Shown one piece after another: positions 21,913-34,228 of a stretch of DNA of 64,000 nt. Made by a program: the position numbers and the translations under genes. The stretch is from Cornus controversa. Taxonomy: Eukaryota; Streptophyta; Magnoliopsida; Cornales; Cornaceae. The first letter of the stretch is position 1; each line of letters opens with the position of its first letter. Below the pieces are notes generated by a model. The model had not been told where the DNA came from, did not search any database, and saw nothing but the letters and a program-made list of their open reading frames with translations. The DNA is taken from the NCBI GenBank assembly GCA_026545225.1, contig CM048847.1:10224501-10288500 (forward strand), written 5' to 3'.

Positions 21913-22955
21913 CTTCTGATAAATACCTGATCCCGAAGAAATTCGGAGGCGTAAGTGTACCTACTTTCGATCTTACCCTGAATCTTCCTTGCAATTGTGC
22001 CATTTGTGAAGTTCTTTTGTTCTCTAAAATTTATTCTTACCTTGGTGTAGTTAAAGACTCCCTTCCTCGATCAGAGGTTTGCGGTCGATTGAAGACTCTT
22101 GAGGACATGGTGTGGAGTAACATACTCGGTCAAAGACATTACTTAGCTCCACGAATCTTAGAGCCATCACAAAAAGTGCTCTGGAGATCAAGGAAATGAA
22201 GCTACCGTCGACCACACATCAAAAGGGGAAGCAATTGACCGATGAGGAGAAGGCTGTTATTTCTTTAAAAGAAAAACATGCTCGGGATGAGTTGGCAAAG
22301 AGAAAGTCCCCCGAAGTCCCTTCGGTTACTAAAATAGAGTAGAGCGGTTTGGCTCAGAAGGTCCAGAGGCCTGCTGAAGCCCCATCGTCTTCTTCTAACC
22401 TGCAGTTCACTAATATTGGGCTGACAGCGTTGTTCCTCTTTTGGCGGTGAAGGAGGGCTCGATTGGTCTTGGATTCGGTGACACTTTTGTTGGCCCTTCA
22501 AGCAATACAGTTACCATCTAGGTCCCCCGAATGGTCAAAGCTGATGGATCTCTCCTAACTGTTGAGGATTCAATTCTCAATGATTTTGCATCTCTCAGAG
22601 CCTACCTTGGAGACATGTGGCCTCCCTGTGAGGCACATCAAATGAAGGAGACCTCAATCTCTGCTCTAGCAGAATTTTATCCTGACATAGCCATGAGGGT
22701 ATGTTATATAATTTTTATGCCAAATTTCCTCTAGCTCTTGAGTTAGCTCTGCTCAGGTGCCTTTGGGTAGAATCTGTTTGGAGTGGTGGCTATGTGTCAA
22801 TTGGTTGAGCAGGCAGCCCTGAAGGTAAAAAAGATTTTGATCGAGAAAAAGAGAGTAGAGAATGAAACCAAATCCGCTCTTGCCGAAATGAAAGCAGGGC
22901 AGGAGGCAGAGCGTTCTAAGTGTAGTGCCTTGATATCTGATTTGGAGTAAAGAAA
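21913..22955 (+). pseudogene. gag-like transposon protein, part 2
   Basis: After the solo LTR the frame continues (SSDKYLIPKKFGGVSVPTFD ... WSNILGQRHYLAPRILEPSQ) to a stop at 22197. Beyond it are decayed frames ending in a charged coiled coil (KKILIEKKRVENETKSALAE, near 22830-22900). A coiled coil toward the C-terminus is usual in this family. A stop (TAA) at about 22948 precedes the target site AGCCT of the next insertion. The remaining coding part lies beyond 42739. Confidence 0.55.
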
Positions 22956-22960
22956 AGCCT

Positions 22961-23268
22961 TGTAACAACCCGGATTAATTTTGACCAGTTCCGGACGATT
23001 TTGGACCGGATTAAATTTTTTTTCGAATTAATTAAATTTTGGAAAGGTGCATAAATATGTATATATATATATACATATATATATGTATATATATATATGG
23101 GAGATATATATATATTTGGTAAGTATATCTACATTTGAATATAGATATATTTTAGCACATGTATTATTAAACATGTGAGTGGGAGAAAGGAATACATATG
23201 TATGTAGTATCATATGTGTACATATACATGTGTGGGATATTTAATATATGCAGTAGTGTATATGGTAT

Positions 23269-23299
<31 letters not shown>

Positions 23300-25185
23300 G
23301 TGGACCAAAAGGGGTTGAAGAGTGAGTGGACCACAATAAAAGAGGAAAGTGATTCAAAGTAAAGAGACCCATGTGGGTCGGCTGGAGAGGAGAAAAAGAA
23401 GAGAAGAAAAAGAAAAGAAGAAAAAGAAAAGGAAAAAAGAAAAGGAAAAAGAAAAGAAAAGGGGAAAAGAGAGAGAAATCGGGAGAGAGAGAAATCGAAG
23501 GAGAGAAAGAGGAGGAGTTGATTCCGGCACCGACGGTGGCTGTGACTGTCGGTTGTTCATGGTGGCTTGAGGGGTGGATGATGACGGTTCGACGGTTGTG
23601 TGCACGGCTGGTTCGCGACTAGGGACGACCGTTTTGGGTGGTCCGACCATGGGGGTTCGGCTGGTGCTCTGACCGCGTCGGGCCCGTTTTGGTGAGATTC
23701 GATGGTGGTTGGCTGTGAGGGCCGTTGATGGTGGGTTTCAGTGGCTGACCGACAGTTGCGATTGGAGTCGGTTGGGGTTTAGCCACGGTGCTTGTGGGTG
23801 TTCACGGGTTCGGGATAGCAGCAGCAGTGGCTGTCACTGTTGGGTTTTTAGGCGACTTTTGCTCGGTTGGCAAGGGTCCGATCATGAGGGGTGGCTGGTT
23901 CGTCGGTTGATGGTAGCGGTTGGGGTTTGTTCGGCCGTGGCTGGTAGGGACAGAGCTTGGTGGGTCGCCCGCCAGTGGGTTGGTGTTGGCCCTCAAATGG
24001 GTTTAATTTTGAGGCTTTCGGTGTTGCTTCTACAGGTGGGTTCAGAGGTGGTGGTCGGCGAGGCTCTATTTGGCTGGGTTCGACCGTGGTGCTGATGGGA
24101 TTCAATTTTTGACTCCTTTGTTCTCGGTTGTTAGTTGGTTGGGTCTGTTTCAGTGACGCTACGGCAGCTCACGCGCATGGTGGGTCTTGCCAGAAATGAT
24201 GGTTTTGTGTGGTTTCAAAGATGGTGGTGGTTCTCCGGAGTAGTCAGCCATGGTGGCCGGCGATCTTGGGTGGTGTTTGACTCGGTTGTAATAGTGCTAG
24301 ACGGTGGAGACTCGACTGAGTTTTCCACGGCTGGGTTTCGTAGTTGTGGCCGGGAATGGCCTGTTGGGTGGTCTCGGTATAGCCATGGGTGTAGCGTGGT
24401 GGTTATATGGCTGGTATGGACTGTCGACTGGTTTTGGTGGGAGCCAGGTTGGTGGTTGCTTGATGATGATGGTGATGGTGTATACATGGAAATTTGGGCC
24501 TAATTAAATTGGGTTTGAGTTATGGACCGAGATTGATGGGCTTGATTAATTGAACTGGGCCAAAATTTATATATAGGCCCTGCAGCATTTAAAAGAAATG
24601 AGGTGTCTTTGATTCTGAGCTTTGACACTGGACTGGATCGGATTTGGACCGCTTTGCAGGCGCGGGCTTAGGGAAAGCGAGGCCTAAGGCAAGTTGATTC
24701 TTGCCTCTATCTCCTACGTATATACTTTAGTTATATTGATTAATTTGCATATGCTCTTAATTTAATCATATGTGGCGGTTGTATATATATATGTGTGCAT
24801 ATATATATATATATAAAGGTGGATATTGTATATGCATGTGATGTTAGTGAAGATATATATATAGGTGTGTATATATATTTGGGATGTGAAAGCATGATTA
24901 AATTTAAATGCTTCCTTGTATTGTGATATGCATGTAGGGTATAGATCAAAGTCGACGAAAATGTATGCTAAATAATCCATGTTTAGCTATGTGTTGTCTT
25001 GTATGCATATGTGGCTTTTATGCATGGTGTTGAATATATATGTGATTATATATTGGGTAGTGGTAGAGATTTATGCTAAATATGATTATAACATCGATGA
25101 GTATTTGAGAAGCATGATTTATGCTAAGTGTAATATAAGTGCATAATTCATATTTGGGTGATACAATATATATGTGAATATATAT
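22961..25185 (+). repeat. truncated 5' LTR of the Tekay-like element
   Basis: It matches 37530-39836 and 41363-41392 closely. Contents include TA microsatellites (23058-23115, 23273-23300), a purine block (23380-23510) and a TGG-rich stretch with long but meaningless open frames. It breaks off at GAATATATAT where TGTCACGCCC begins. Confidence 0.85.
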
Positions 25186-26357
25186 TGTCACGCCCTAAAA
25201 CCCGGACCGCCGAGACTCCCCCGGACCGACCCCGAATCCCGAGTGTGAACCCGTTCACTCATCCCCGTGAACAATCTCAATTACACTCATGCATTAGTAT
25301 CAAGGTTTGATACCATGCTATAATGCTCCGATTTCCAACTCCCAGAGAACCGGAGGTTAAACTGTGTATTTAGCCCAATAGACCCTCATTACCATCATTT
25401 ACTGTGGAAGCTTAACTCAATTCTTGCATATGAATGCACCTAATTCCATCTTAACTAATCCCCATGGGCCCTACATCGAATCATACACCTTAGTGGAAAT
25501 TTACTTGGCCACACCTTTGAGAATCACTCACTTTCGAGCCTCAAAACTTTCTGTGTTTGGAATTTGAAACTGAGGCTTACACCATTGGATATAGAATCCA
25601 AAAATACTCAAGTTCAAAAAAAACCACACTTAATTCTGATCTAAAACGAAGAGATTACGTCGAAATGAAGTTTTGAAAAAAACTGTGAATAGTAATTTCG
25701 ATTGATCGAAAATGGGACTTCGATTGATTGAAATTCTTGCGAAATTTTCACCCTCTCGGGACCCCAGACCTGTAATATCTCGATTGATCGAAATGGGGGT
25801 TTCGATTAATCGAAATTCCCCCTATCTGGACCCTAAAAATCACCATAAATCATCACCCCTTCGATCAATCGAAATGGGGGTTTCGATTGATCGAAATAGG
25901 CATCTCGATTGATCGAAATGCACCTCCCGGGACTTTCAACAACTCTATACATGATTCATTTGGAGCCCAGTCCACCTTCTATCATCCTAGAACCCCTCAT
26001 ACATGATTAATAACATAAATGAAAGGTTCCAACACCAATCTCACACTCAAGATCACATTCTTAATTGAATTCATACACCAAAATGAATCATTCTCTTTCA
26101 CATACACCATCCATTCACAATGGAAACATCATCAAATGAACAAAATACCACCATGGGCACTACATAAATTAAACCATGGTCTTTTCACACCCAACAAGTT
26201 TATAATCCAATATATACATCAAAAGTACATATGTCCAAAGTGTAACTACAACTCAAAAATAAGTCACATGCCACAAGCCGGTATGGATAGCCACAAAATG
26301 CTCAACATCCAAAAGATACCATAAACACCACTAGAGCTCCACTTGGACATTCATGTC
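25186..26357 (-). mobile_element. LTR fragment of a second Tekay-like family
   Basis: Read on the minus strand it ends GGTTTTAGGGCGTGACA, a gypsy LTR terminus. Its order of blocks near the end (word array, T-rich run, GAGTATTTTxGAxTCxxxATCCAAT, AGTTTTGAGGC) parallels the 3' end of the solo LTR 6723-9151, so the two are related families. The other side is lost at 26358, where Athila sequence begins. No coding sequence is present. Confidence 0.68.
25697..25917. repeat. TCGATTGATCGA word array
   Basis: Seven copies of TCGATTGATCGA or its inverse TCGATCAATCGA lie in three groups. TCG starts at 25698/25720, 25780/25802 and 25861/25883/25905, always 22 bp apart. Spacers are about 10 bp (AAATGGGGGT type). 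The group sits at the same place in its LTR as the AGTCGACT array of 6723-9151. Confidence 0.9.
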
Positions 26358-27864
26358 TGATCGGCATTGAATGTTACGCATTCTAGCCTCTTAACTTATG
26401 TATTTTATTCTCTTAGTGATAGATTATTTTGAGATTTTACTTTGTTTTAGTGTTTTCTGTATTATCAGGGCCTTAATGATTATTTCAGTTAAAACCAAGC
26501 TTTTGGGCTTTTAAAGAAGACATCCAAGATTGTGAGATGAAGCCTACATCAAGGAGAATCATTCAACCATTTATTTCAACTCAATTCAGCTCAAGGAAGA
26601 GGTCCAAGAGAATTACAGCTGCTTAAGAAGGTTTCGGGCTTGAAGCCCAAATCTGCGCATAATACAGTCTTAATCCCGTTTTGGAAAAAGGACCAGAAGT
26701 CTTATTTTTGATCCTCAAATCGACATTATTTTTGCTTAAGGTTGAACGAAATTCGATTCTGCACACTTTTGTATTTCACGAAAATTTCGTAAATCGGACT
26801 TCTAGTGGGTCAAAAGTTGGGCCGAAGTCAGCAGGAAAAACCCACCTGATTAGTGCTGCGGGAAACCCTAATTTATTCCTAATTGGATTAGGACTTTGGT
26901 GTATTCTCTTGGGGAATAAAGTGAAGACTTGGAGGCTGAGTTTGAGAGAGCTTACAGAGAGATTGGAGAGTCTGAGAGGGCTGAGAAGAGAACAGAAACA
27001 TATTTGCAGAGCCATTGGAGAACAAAGTCATACGCATAATTCAGAAAGATGATGTCTTCTTCCTCAACAGTTGAAGCTTCTTCTTCTACCATGAGCGGCT
27101 AGTTCATCCACTAGGGTTTTGATGTAGCCCTAACAAAGCATCAATGGTTTGATTGTTTTAATTATTGGGGACCTTTATATAAATGCATAGATTGTGTAAT
27201 TCAGAGGATTCTTATTATAGAATTGAGCAATAAAAGTCTTGTAAATTCAATCTCAATAATTTCTTATCTTGTCTTAGATACTTAGTTGTTATTATTGAAC
27301 TCAATCTATCTTGTTTTCTGTGATCATGAGAGAGATTATTACACAATGGTAATCACTGAATATATTGTTAAGAGTTTTGATGGATTATGCCTAGAGAAGA
27401 TGAACCATACCGCACCCTAGATTAGAGTAGTTAGGCAGATGGCCCATGCCAATCGAAGATAGTCCATGGCTTAGCCTTAATCATATGTTATCTTCTTGAC
27501 GGATGAAGGTGAGCTTGTAGCCACCGACACCACTTATGCATGATGTAATTCCCCTATAGTTGATTCAATTGACCATTGATTGTGGAGTTAGTGGTGAAGT
27601 CAAACACCCTAGATTTCTCTCATATTTTCTTCACTATCTTGTTTACTTTGATTTATTTTATTTTATCTTTTTATTTAGTTTAAAAATCAGAATTCTTTTC
27701 TTATAAATTTAGTTAGAATTAATTTTGTATTCCAACTCATCAGACCATAATCCCTGAGGTACGATACCCCTTTCGATAGCCCTATTCTGCAAGGAATTCG
27801 TTCTATTGCGAAGGGTGGAAAATTTTAATTGATATACTTTTTGAGTCACATCACACACGAATCA
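26358..27864 (+). repeat. 5' LTR of the pol-less Athila element
   Basis: This 1507-bp copy ends CACACACGAATCA, directly before the primer site. It is nearly identical to 34229-35705 by eye, suggesting recent insertion; a third copy of the family is the solo LTR 39842-41357. I found no word array in it. Confidence 0.93.
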
Positions 27865-27869
27865 ATTTT

Positions 27870-27887
27870 TGGCGCCGTTGCTGGGGA
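27870..27887 (+). other. Athila primer-binding site
   Basis: TGGCGCCGTTGCTGGGGA starts five bases after the LTR end. It is the Athila-type tRNA primer site. Confidence 0.92.
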
Positions 27888-28082
27888 TTATCTATTTGAT
27901 TGATTGGATTGTACAGAATTAATTTTAATTGAATTTTTAGTTTAGGATTTTTTTTTTAATTTTTATATTTTTCTTTTAATTTTGTTTTTGTTTTATTTTT
28001 AGATACTAACTTGTTTTATTTTTATTTTTTTTATAATTTTTATATTTGTTACTAATTTGTATTATTTTATTTTTGTTTTCTT

Positions 28083-29638
28083 TTGAGGGACTTCAATCAC
28101 CATACCATTGAGCAAGAGGAAGAAATTATTGATGTCATGGCTGGTGTGCGTGGTAACAATGAGGACAACAATATTATGCCTAATGCTGTTGTGGAGATGG
28201 CGCGTTTACTCAGAGATTACTATGTCCCAGAGACATACAATTCGCCAGCTGAATTTCAACTGCCTAATGTGACTGCACAGAGCTATGAGATCAAGCCCAG
28301 TATCATTCAGATGTTGCCATCCTACTTCGGGATGACTGATGAAGATCCATACAAGCACTTAGATGATTTTATAAAAGTTTGCTCAACAACAAAAATTCAT
28401 AACTTCTCTGAAGATGCTTTCAGGATGCGACTCTTTCCATTCTCTCTAAAGGAGAAGGCCAAGTATTGGTTCAGATCTCTACCGGCATACTCTATCACTA
28501 CATGGACTCAAATGCAAAGTGAGCTCTTGAAGAAATATTTTTCGATAGGGAGGACCAATCAATTCAGACGTGCTATCATTGGTTCTCTCAATTTGAGGGG
28601 GAATAATTTTATGAGACATGGGAGAGATTCAAGGACCTTCTTAGGAAGTGTCCTCATCACCAAGTTCTAAAGTGGCAGTTAGTGCAGTGTTTCTATGAGG
28701 GGCTAACAGAGAGTAACAGATAGATGGTGGATGCATCATGTGGGGGTACTTTCATGTTAAAAAGTGAAGATGAAGCATGGATTTTGTTCGAGAACCTTAG
28801 TGACAATTCTTTACAACGTGTGTCTTCATCTCGTTCGAGCAGACCATCCAATACAAGGATGATAACTGATATTTTTGATATTGATTCTACAGATGCTATG
28901 TCTTCCATTGTGGATGCTGTGGCACAAAGAATGGTGCAACTCATGGCAACTGGTCAAGTTTCTAATCCATCTTCAGTAATTCAGCCCACTTTTCAGCCTC
29001 AAAACTATGTTCCTCTACAACCATATGAAGCACAAGTTCCTATGCCACCAAAGAGTTCGGCTTTTGAAGATAAGATGATGCTTGCCCTAGCAAAACTTGA
29101 TAAGCTTGACTCTATTGCTGAAGTACTTCAATCCACTGCTCAATTGGTACATTCTCACTCTCAATCAATTGCCAAACTGGAATCTCAGTTTGGACAACTT
29201 GCCAATGCCTTGAGTAAAAGAGAAGAGGAAAATGTACCAAGTCAACCCATTGCCAATCCTAGAGGGATGCATGATTCTTTGAGCAACCCACATCTTGAGG
29301 AGGTTCAAGCCATCACCACTTTGAGAAGTGAAAAAGTAATTGATAACAAGGTGGGGGAGAAGAAGAATGATCAAGAAGAGGTGCTCATGAGTCCAATTGC
29401 TGAAAATTTATATGAGCCCAAGGCTCCTTTCCCACAACGGTTACAAGAAACATCCAAATTGGGGAAACAAGGGGACAATTTACATGACATGATGGAGGTG
29501 TTTCGACAAGTGAAGATTAATATACCACTCATTGATGCCATCAAACAGATTCCTCTTTATGCCAAATTCTTGAAGGACTTGTGCACTCAGAAAAGGAGAT
29601 CAATGAGCCATGTTCCAAAGAGAGTCATGCTTCCATAA
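28083..29638 (+). pseudogene. Athila gag, decayed
   Basis: The frame encodes the Athila capsid (YFGMTDEDPYKHLDDFIKVC, FPFSLKEKAKYWFRSLPAYS), then MVDASCGGTFMLKSEDEAW and a Gln/Pro-rich tail (VPLQPYEAQVPMPPKSSAFE). A natural start is probably ATG 28137 (MAGVRGNNEDN). One base is missing near 28583. In the correct frame TAA (28604-28606) and TAG (28721-28723) interrupt it, and TAA 29636-29638 separates it from protease. Both gag stops recur at the same residues in the other Athila element. No CCHC zinc knuckle is visible here, unlike in the relative at 50092. Confidence 0.88.
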
Positions 29639-29641
29639 CAA

Positions 29642-30460
29642 GTGAGCTCTATTATCCAGCATTGCGTTCCTCCCAAGTACAAAGATCCTGGTGCTCCAAC
29701 TATCTCATGCATCATTGGGGAGCACCATGTTGATAAAGCTCTTCTGGATTTAGGTGCAAGTGTGAATTTATTGCCTTACTCGGTTTACCTACAGTTGGGT
29801 TTGGGAGAATTGAAGCCTACCACGGTGGTTTTGCAGTTTGCAGATAGATCAACCAAACGACCTCGTGGGATCATTGAAGATATCATCATCAAGGTAGATA
29901 AATTCTATTTCCCAGTGGACTTTATTGTTCTAGATACCGAGCCAGTGTATAATCCGAAGAGGCACATTCCAGTCATCCTTGGTCATCCATTTCTAGTTAC
30001 TGCTAATGCTCGTGTTAATTGTAGAGCGGGGATCATGGATATATCATTTGGCAACATGAAGGTAAAATTGAATATTTTTAATGCCATTGAACAGCCTCCA
30101 GATGAGAATGAGTGTTTCTTCATAGATGAAATTGGTGATTGTGTGGAAGAAATTGCCCCGTTTGCTCTATCTCGAGATGATGTGAAGTCCATCGCGGGGG
30201 TGAATGATATGCTTGAGTTAGTGGCCATGAAAGATAAGCCACCTTGGAAGATTCAGATTGACCCATTTTTTTCTCTTTCTAGCACTCCTCTAGTGCCATC
30301 ATTGGAGTCTCTTCCATGGTTTGAATTGAATTCAAGGCAAGGATATATATTTTTAGAAGCCAATGCGATCCTTCCGGGTACTTCGAGTTTGACACAAGGA
30401 GGTGAGGATCATATAAAAGGGGCGAAGTTAAATATCCTCAAGCGATGTGGCATTGGGTGA
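29642..30460 (+). pseudogene. Athila aspartic protease domain
   Basis: The frame holds the retropepsin-like fold with LLDLGASVNLLPYSVYLQLG as the active-site region, the flap region (DKFYFPVDFIVLDTE) and HIPVILGHPFL near the C-terminal wall. It should process the Gag polyprotein. It is continuous with gag except for the TAA at 29636. After the domain the frame runs on about 100 residues and ends at 30460 without entering RT, which marks the pol deletion in this family. Confidence 0.85.
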
Positions 30461-30789
30461 ACCTTGAATTGGAGTTGATCGTCTCCTACGGACGTTAAAT
30501 TGTAGGTTTTGTATGTATTTCTATCATTTAATTTCTTTAGTTTTCTTTGATTTTAAGTTTTAGTTTTAGTTTTCTTACTTTTTCTTTCAATTCTAGTTGC
30601 GTTTTAATATTTTTTTCTTTGAGTTTTTGATGTATAAGTTGCTTCCGGAGGATGCCAAGAGGTGTACCAAGGTATTTGGACTCAAGATGGGTGAAAAAAC
30701 GTGCTCTCGGTTGACCTTGGGCGATGGAGACTTCAAAAATACATGTCCCGATTGACCTTGGGCGATGGAGGCTTCACAGGCATCAACTG

Positions 30790-30903
30790 GGGGGATCGAT
30801 CGCCCATTTGGAGGGGGATCGATCGCCCCCATTTTTTCTCTATGTTAGCAGGCGATCAGCTGGGGGATCGATCCCCCAGCCAAGGGGCGATCGATCCACC
30901 CAC
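30790..30903. repeat. GGATCGATCGCC word array
   Basis: Four copies of GGGATCGATCGCCC or variants occur as two pairs. TCGATC starts at 30796 and 30819, then 30868 and 30891; both gaps are 23 bp. They lie between protease and the extra ORF, the same place where the other Athila element has its array. Confidence 0.82.
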
Positions 30904-31348
30904 CTGTTTGGGAGCTGGCTGAATTTTTTAGCTCTCTATGAACCCTGCTTCAAGCCTAAGTGCATATACTTGCATCCTTGACCTCTTTGAGCTCCAATTC
31001 AAGTCCTACTTCAACCGGAAGATTATTTTCTTCAATTGGTGAGTATTAAACAAGAATTCAACATTGATCATCATCAACTTCAATATCAAATTGGATAAAA
31101 AATCACTAGTTCTCAAAGGAAACTCTCACTTTTTCAAGTTCAACATCAAAGTAAGTGAAGTTTTTCTTTGGTGAAATTGTGCAATTATTTTTGAGGGCTT
31201 TTGAAGACCAAGTTTGGGGGATCAATTTGGTGTATTTACTTGTTCAATTTGGGTGGAAAAATTGCCGAAAAGAGGAGGTTAAAGGTTACAAAAGAATTGT
31301 GCACACCAAGTGTTCGATTTAATTCCTCAACCACACTTTTTCTACTCT

Positions 31349-32572
31349 ATGGCACCAAAGAGAGCAAGTCACCAAGGTGCTTCAAGTTCACGCAATCCTC
31401 GCCGAGCGAGGCATGATCCAACCACAGGTTCTTCACGATCTCGCCGAGAAGGTATTCAAGAGAGATGGCATCCAAGGGCTTTGAACTTTGAAACCACGTT
31501 TGACATAGCCGAACTTTATGGTATGTTTCCCAAGACACGGTGGGGGATTTTCGACATCCGTCGTCGTCGGTCGGCATCCATTTTTGTTCCACTCTCTTCT
31601 ACTATTTACCCGAGGCTTGTCAAGGTATTTTATCAAAACCTAATGCCGACACCTGATGAGCGGGATGTGCTTACTTCTTCAGTAGATGGAACAATAGTTC
31701 GAGTAGACATGTCATCCATTGCCATAGCCATGGGTTGTCCTCATGAGTGCCCCGATGATTTATCTTATATCTATACTCCTTTACCCGACGAGTTGTCAGT
31801 GGGTAATGTGGTTGTACGATTGTGTGCCAACCAATTTTTCGGGCCGAAGAGGAATGCAGCTTCCAAGTCTTCAATGCCAAATCATTTATGGTTCCTTGAC
31901 GCTGTTCTACTCAAGAATGTATGTCCAATTGGACATAAAACCGAAAGACGTCAAGAGTTCCTCAGATCATTATATGCCATACATTTTGGGCATTGGCTGT
32001 CATTCCCACAGATTGTCTGGGGCCAGATGGAGAAGTTCTATTCCAAGGTTGTGGCCAAGGCACCAGACAGTGCAAGTGACTGGGAGTTTCCATTCCCTAC
32101 TATTATTCACCAGTTACTTGTGGCACAGGGGTATGCAGTCCATGAGGACGAGCTTGCCTTTCCACGTGATCTTCATTATGGCACGCATGACTGGAACCTG
32201 AGTCGATCTCATATGCACCAGAGAGTCATAGTGGCGCCTGGTGAGGTATCTCAGTTGGCCCCGGGAGGAGAGCATATAGATATACCACCACCGGTGGAAG
32301 ATCCAGAGCAGATGGAGGCAGAGGAAGAGGAGGTGCATGCACAGGCTGGTGGCCATGATTATCAATATTTAGAGGGGCAGATTGCTGGGTTGACAGCCCA
32401 GTTTGGCACCCTACAGACATAAGTATCCACACAGTTTGGAGCCATGAGGACTGAGATGGCAGATCACTTTCATGACACTCGTCAAGAGCAACTAGAGCTG
32501 AGGAGGATGCTGCGTGCACTGATGCGCCAGGCACACTTGGATCTAGATGCTCAGTCACCACCACACCCTTGA
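31349..32572 (+). pseudogene. extra ORF of Athila, 'putative plant transposon protein' type
   Basis: The frame starts MAPKRASHQGASSSRNPRRA, a basic low-complexity head, followed by the domain: TFDIAELYGMFPKTRWGIFD, IYPRLVKVFYQNL, NHLWFLDAVLLKNVCPIGHK, ERRQEFLRSLYAIHFGHW. An acidic tail (EQMEAEEEEVHAQ) and a helical Gln-rich end follow. One stop (TAA, 32420) separates the last 50 residues. The RLVxVFY and LWFLDxxLxKNxCPxGH motifs are shared with 55554-56780, and the first with the SIRE ORF at 2221. Function is unknown; I see no transposase catalytic triad and no membrane segment. A DNA-binding role is only a hypothesis from its position behind the word array. Confidence 0.75.
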
Positions 32573-34215
32573 TAGGAAGGTAACCATCTTTTGTATTTTA
32601 TTTTATTTTTAGTTTTTATTTTTATTTTTATTTTTATTTTTTGCAGTTAGATTTTTATTATGAAAAAAAAAATGAAAAATGGAAAAAATATTTTATTTTT
32701 TTTTTAGGAATTTTCTATTTCATATTTATTTTCACCTATACTATTTCACTTGATCTTTGGGGTATAGTGGTTTGTTTTGACAGGTTCTAACATCCAAGTT
32801 TGGGGGAGTGCTTTCATTGCCTTCATGCTAGTGGTGTACTCTATTTTCTTTCCACTACTCCGGATTTCTGGTAACATCGTTCTCACTCTTCTCTATGCTT
32901 TAATTGGGTGTCCATTGAGGACAGTATACAGTTTAAGTTTGGGGGTGAGGCGATGCCTATTTGTGTGCTTTATTGTATATGGGGGAAATTTGTGTGAAAT
33001 TCTTCTTGTATTAGGATTTTATTTTATTTTATTTTCTTAGTTTGTTTATTTTATTTTATTTTGTTTTATTTTTAGATAGAATGTTTTGACATTATTCAAA
33101 AGATTAATACCTTATGTAGGTGCATAACTTGCAATTTTTGAGTATGCTTGAAAATTTTGAAAACTATGGTTTGAATTATGTGGTTTTAATCATGGTTTGC
33201 AATAACATGTTTTGGAGTGATTAATTTTAGTTTCCTTACATGCACAAACACACTAGCATAATTTTGTGAGGTATAAACTTTGGTTTTGAGTTATTGAGTT
33301 ACATATGCTTGATATTAATAAGTATCTCTTGAGAATGAGTACTGATGATGTGTTTACTTGACTTCAAAAGAAAAGGAAAAAAAAAAGAAAGAAAAGGAAA
33401 AGAAAAGAAAAAAGTGATGAATAAGCAAATCAATTTGATCCTTTTCATGAGTAACCGGGCCTCTATGCCTCAGGAAGCACGGAGTGTTCGCGTCAAAAGT
33501 GAAAGGGTGAGAAAAGATTAGCATTGGTTGTCTTGATTTGTAGCCTGACTGATTCGAGTAATTAGGTCTTCGGGGTATCTTAAAGCCTAGTGCCCTAAAG
33601 CCATCTGGTTTGGGAGCCACTGACTGAAAGCTTGCTACATGGATCTTTCAGAAAGCTTAATAGATCAAGACATTGCACAACCAATAAAACAATGAAAAAA
33701 AGGGAATGATGAAAAAAATGGAGAAGTCATGTATGCATGTTGGGAAGTATGATTTCAATAAGGGGAGCTAGTAAGTTGATGGGGTATGTGCCTTAATATA
33801 TTCAGAGCTGGGTTATGCTACATGAGATGATTGCTAGTTCACTTTACACGAGGGAGCTAGAGTTGATTATTTTGAGATATGTTGATGTGAATTATGCATG
33901 AGGACCATGGATTTGAATTATGGAATTTGAAAGTTTAAAATTATTCTCGAATGCAAGTTTGTAACTATATATTGTAATCTTCTTCTTGAATTAATGTTGA
34001 AACAGAATTTTGAATGTTTGTGGGTAACATTTCTGGAAACCCTCACGAGACTATACTCGCCCACTAGGGGGAACCTAGGGGTTTAAAGGCTTATTGCATA
34101 TGCTAAATGCAATCGTTTCTCCCACGAAAGTGGAGTTGGGTAGTTTAGTTAGTATTTGTTAGTTTCTTTTGTTTTAGTTTTGTTTTATTCTATTGCTAAG
34201 GGACTAGCAATATGT
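32573..34215 (+). other. 3' untranslated region of the pol-less Athila
   Basis: It is noncoding, T-rich in its first part (32600-33080), with three AAGTTTGGGGG-like tracts (near 32798, 32937 and the true one at 34216). At about 33440-33690 lies a block strongly conserved with 57955-58190 of the other Athila element. Its hairpin CTCTATGC/GCACGGAG encloses CTCAGGAA. Confidence 0.7.
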
Positions 34216-34226
34216 AAGTTTGGGGG
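34216..34226 (+). other. Athila polypurine tract
   Basis: AAGTTTGGGGG lies directly ahead of the 3' LTR (TG at 34229), the site expected for plus-strand priming. Confidence 0.85.
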
Positions 34227-34228
34227 TG

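Noticed and set aside
22017-22199. Independent small gene
   Set aside because: It is the middle of the gag-like pseudogene split by the solo LTR.
23349-24503. Several open frames rich in Gly/Trp/Val or Lys/Glu in the Tekay-like LTR
   Set aside because: They recur in the second LTR copy (38036-39173) with different frame breaks, so they are low-complexity LTR sequence.
26358-27864. Family word array in the LTR of the pol-less Athila
   Set aside because: I looked at the site homologous to other Athila arrays and found only an isolated GGGCTTGAAGCCC palindrome, no periodic copies.
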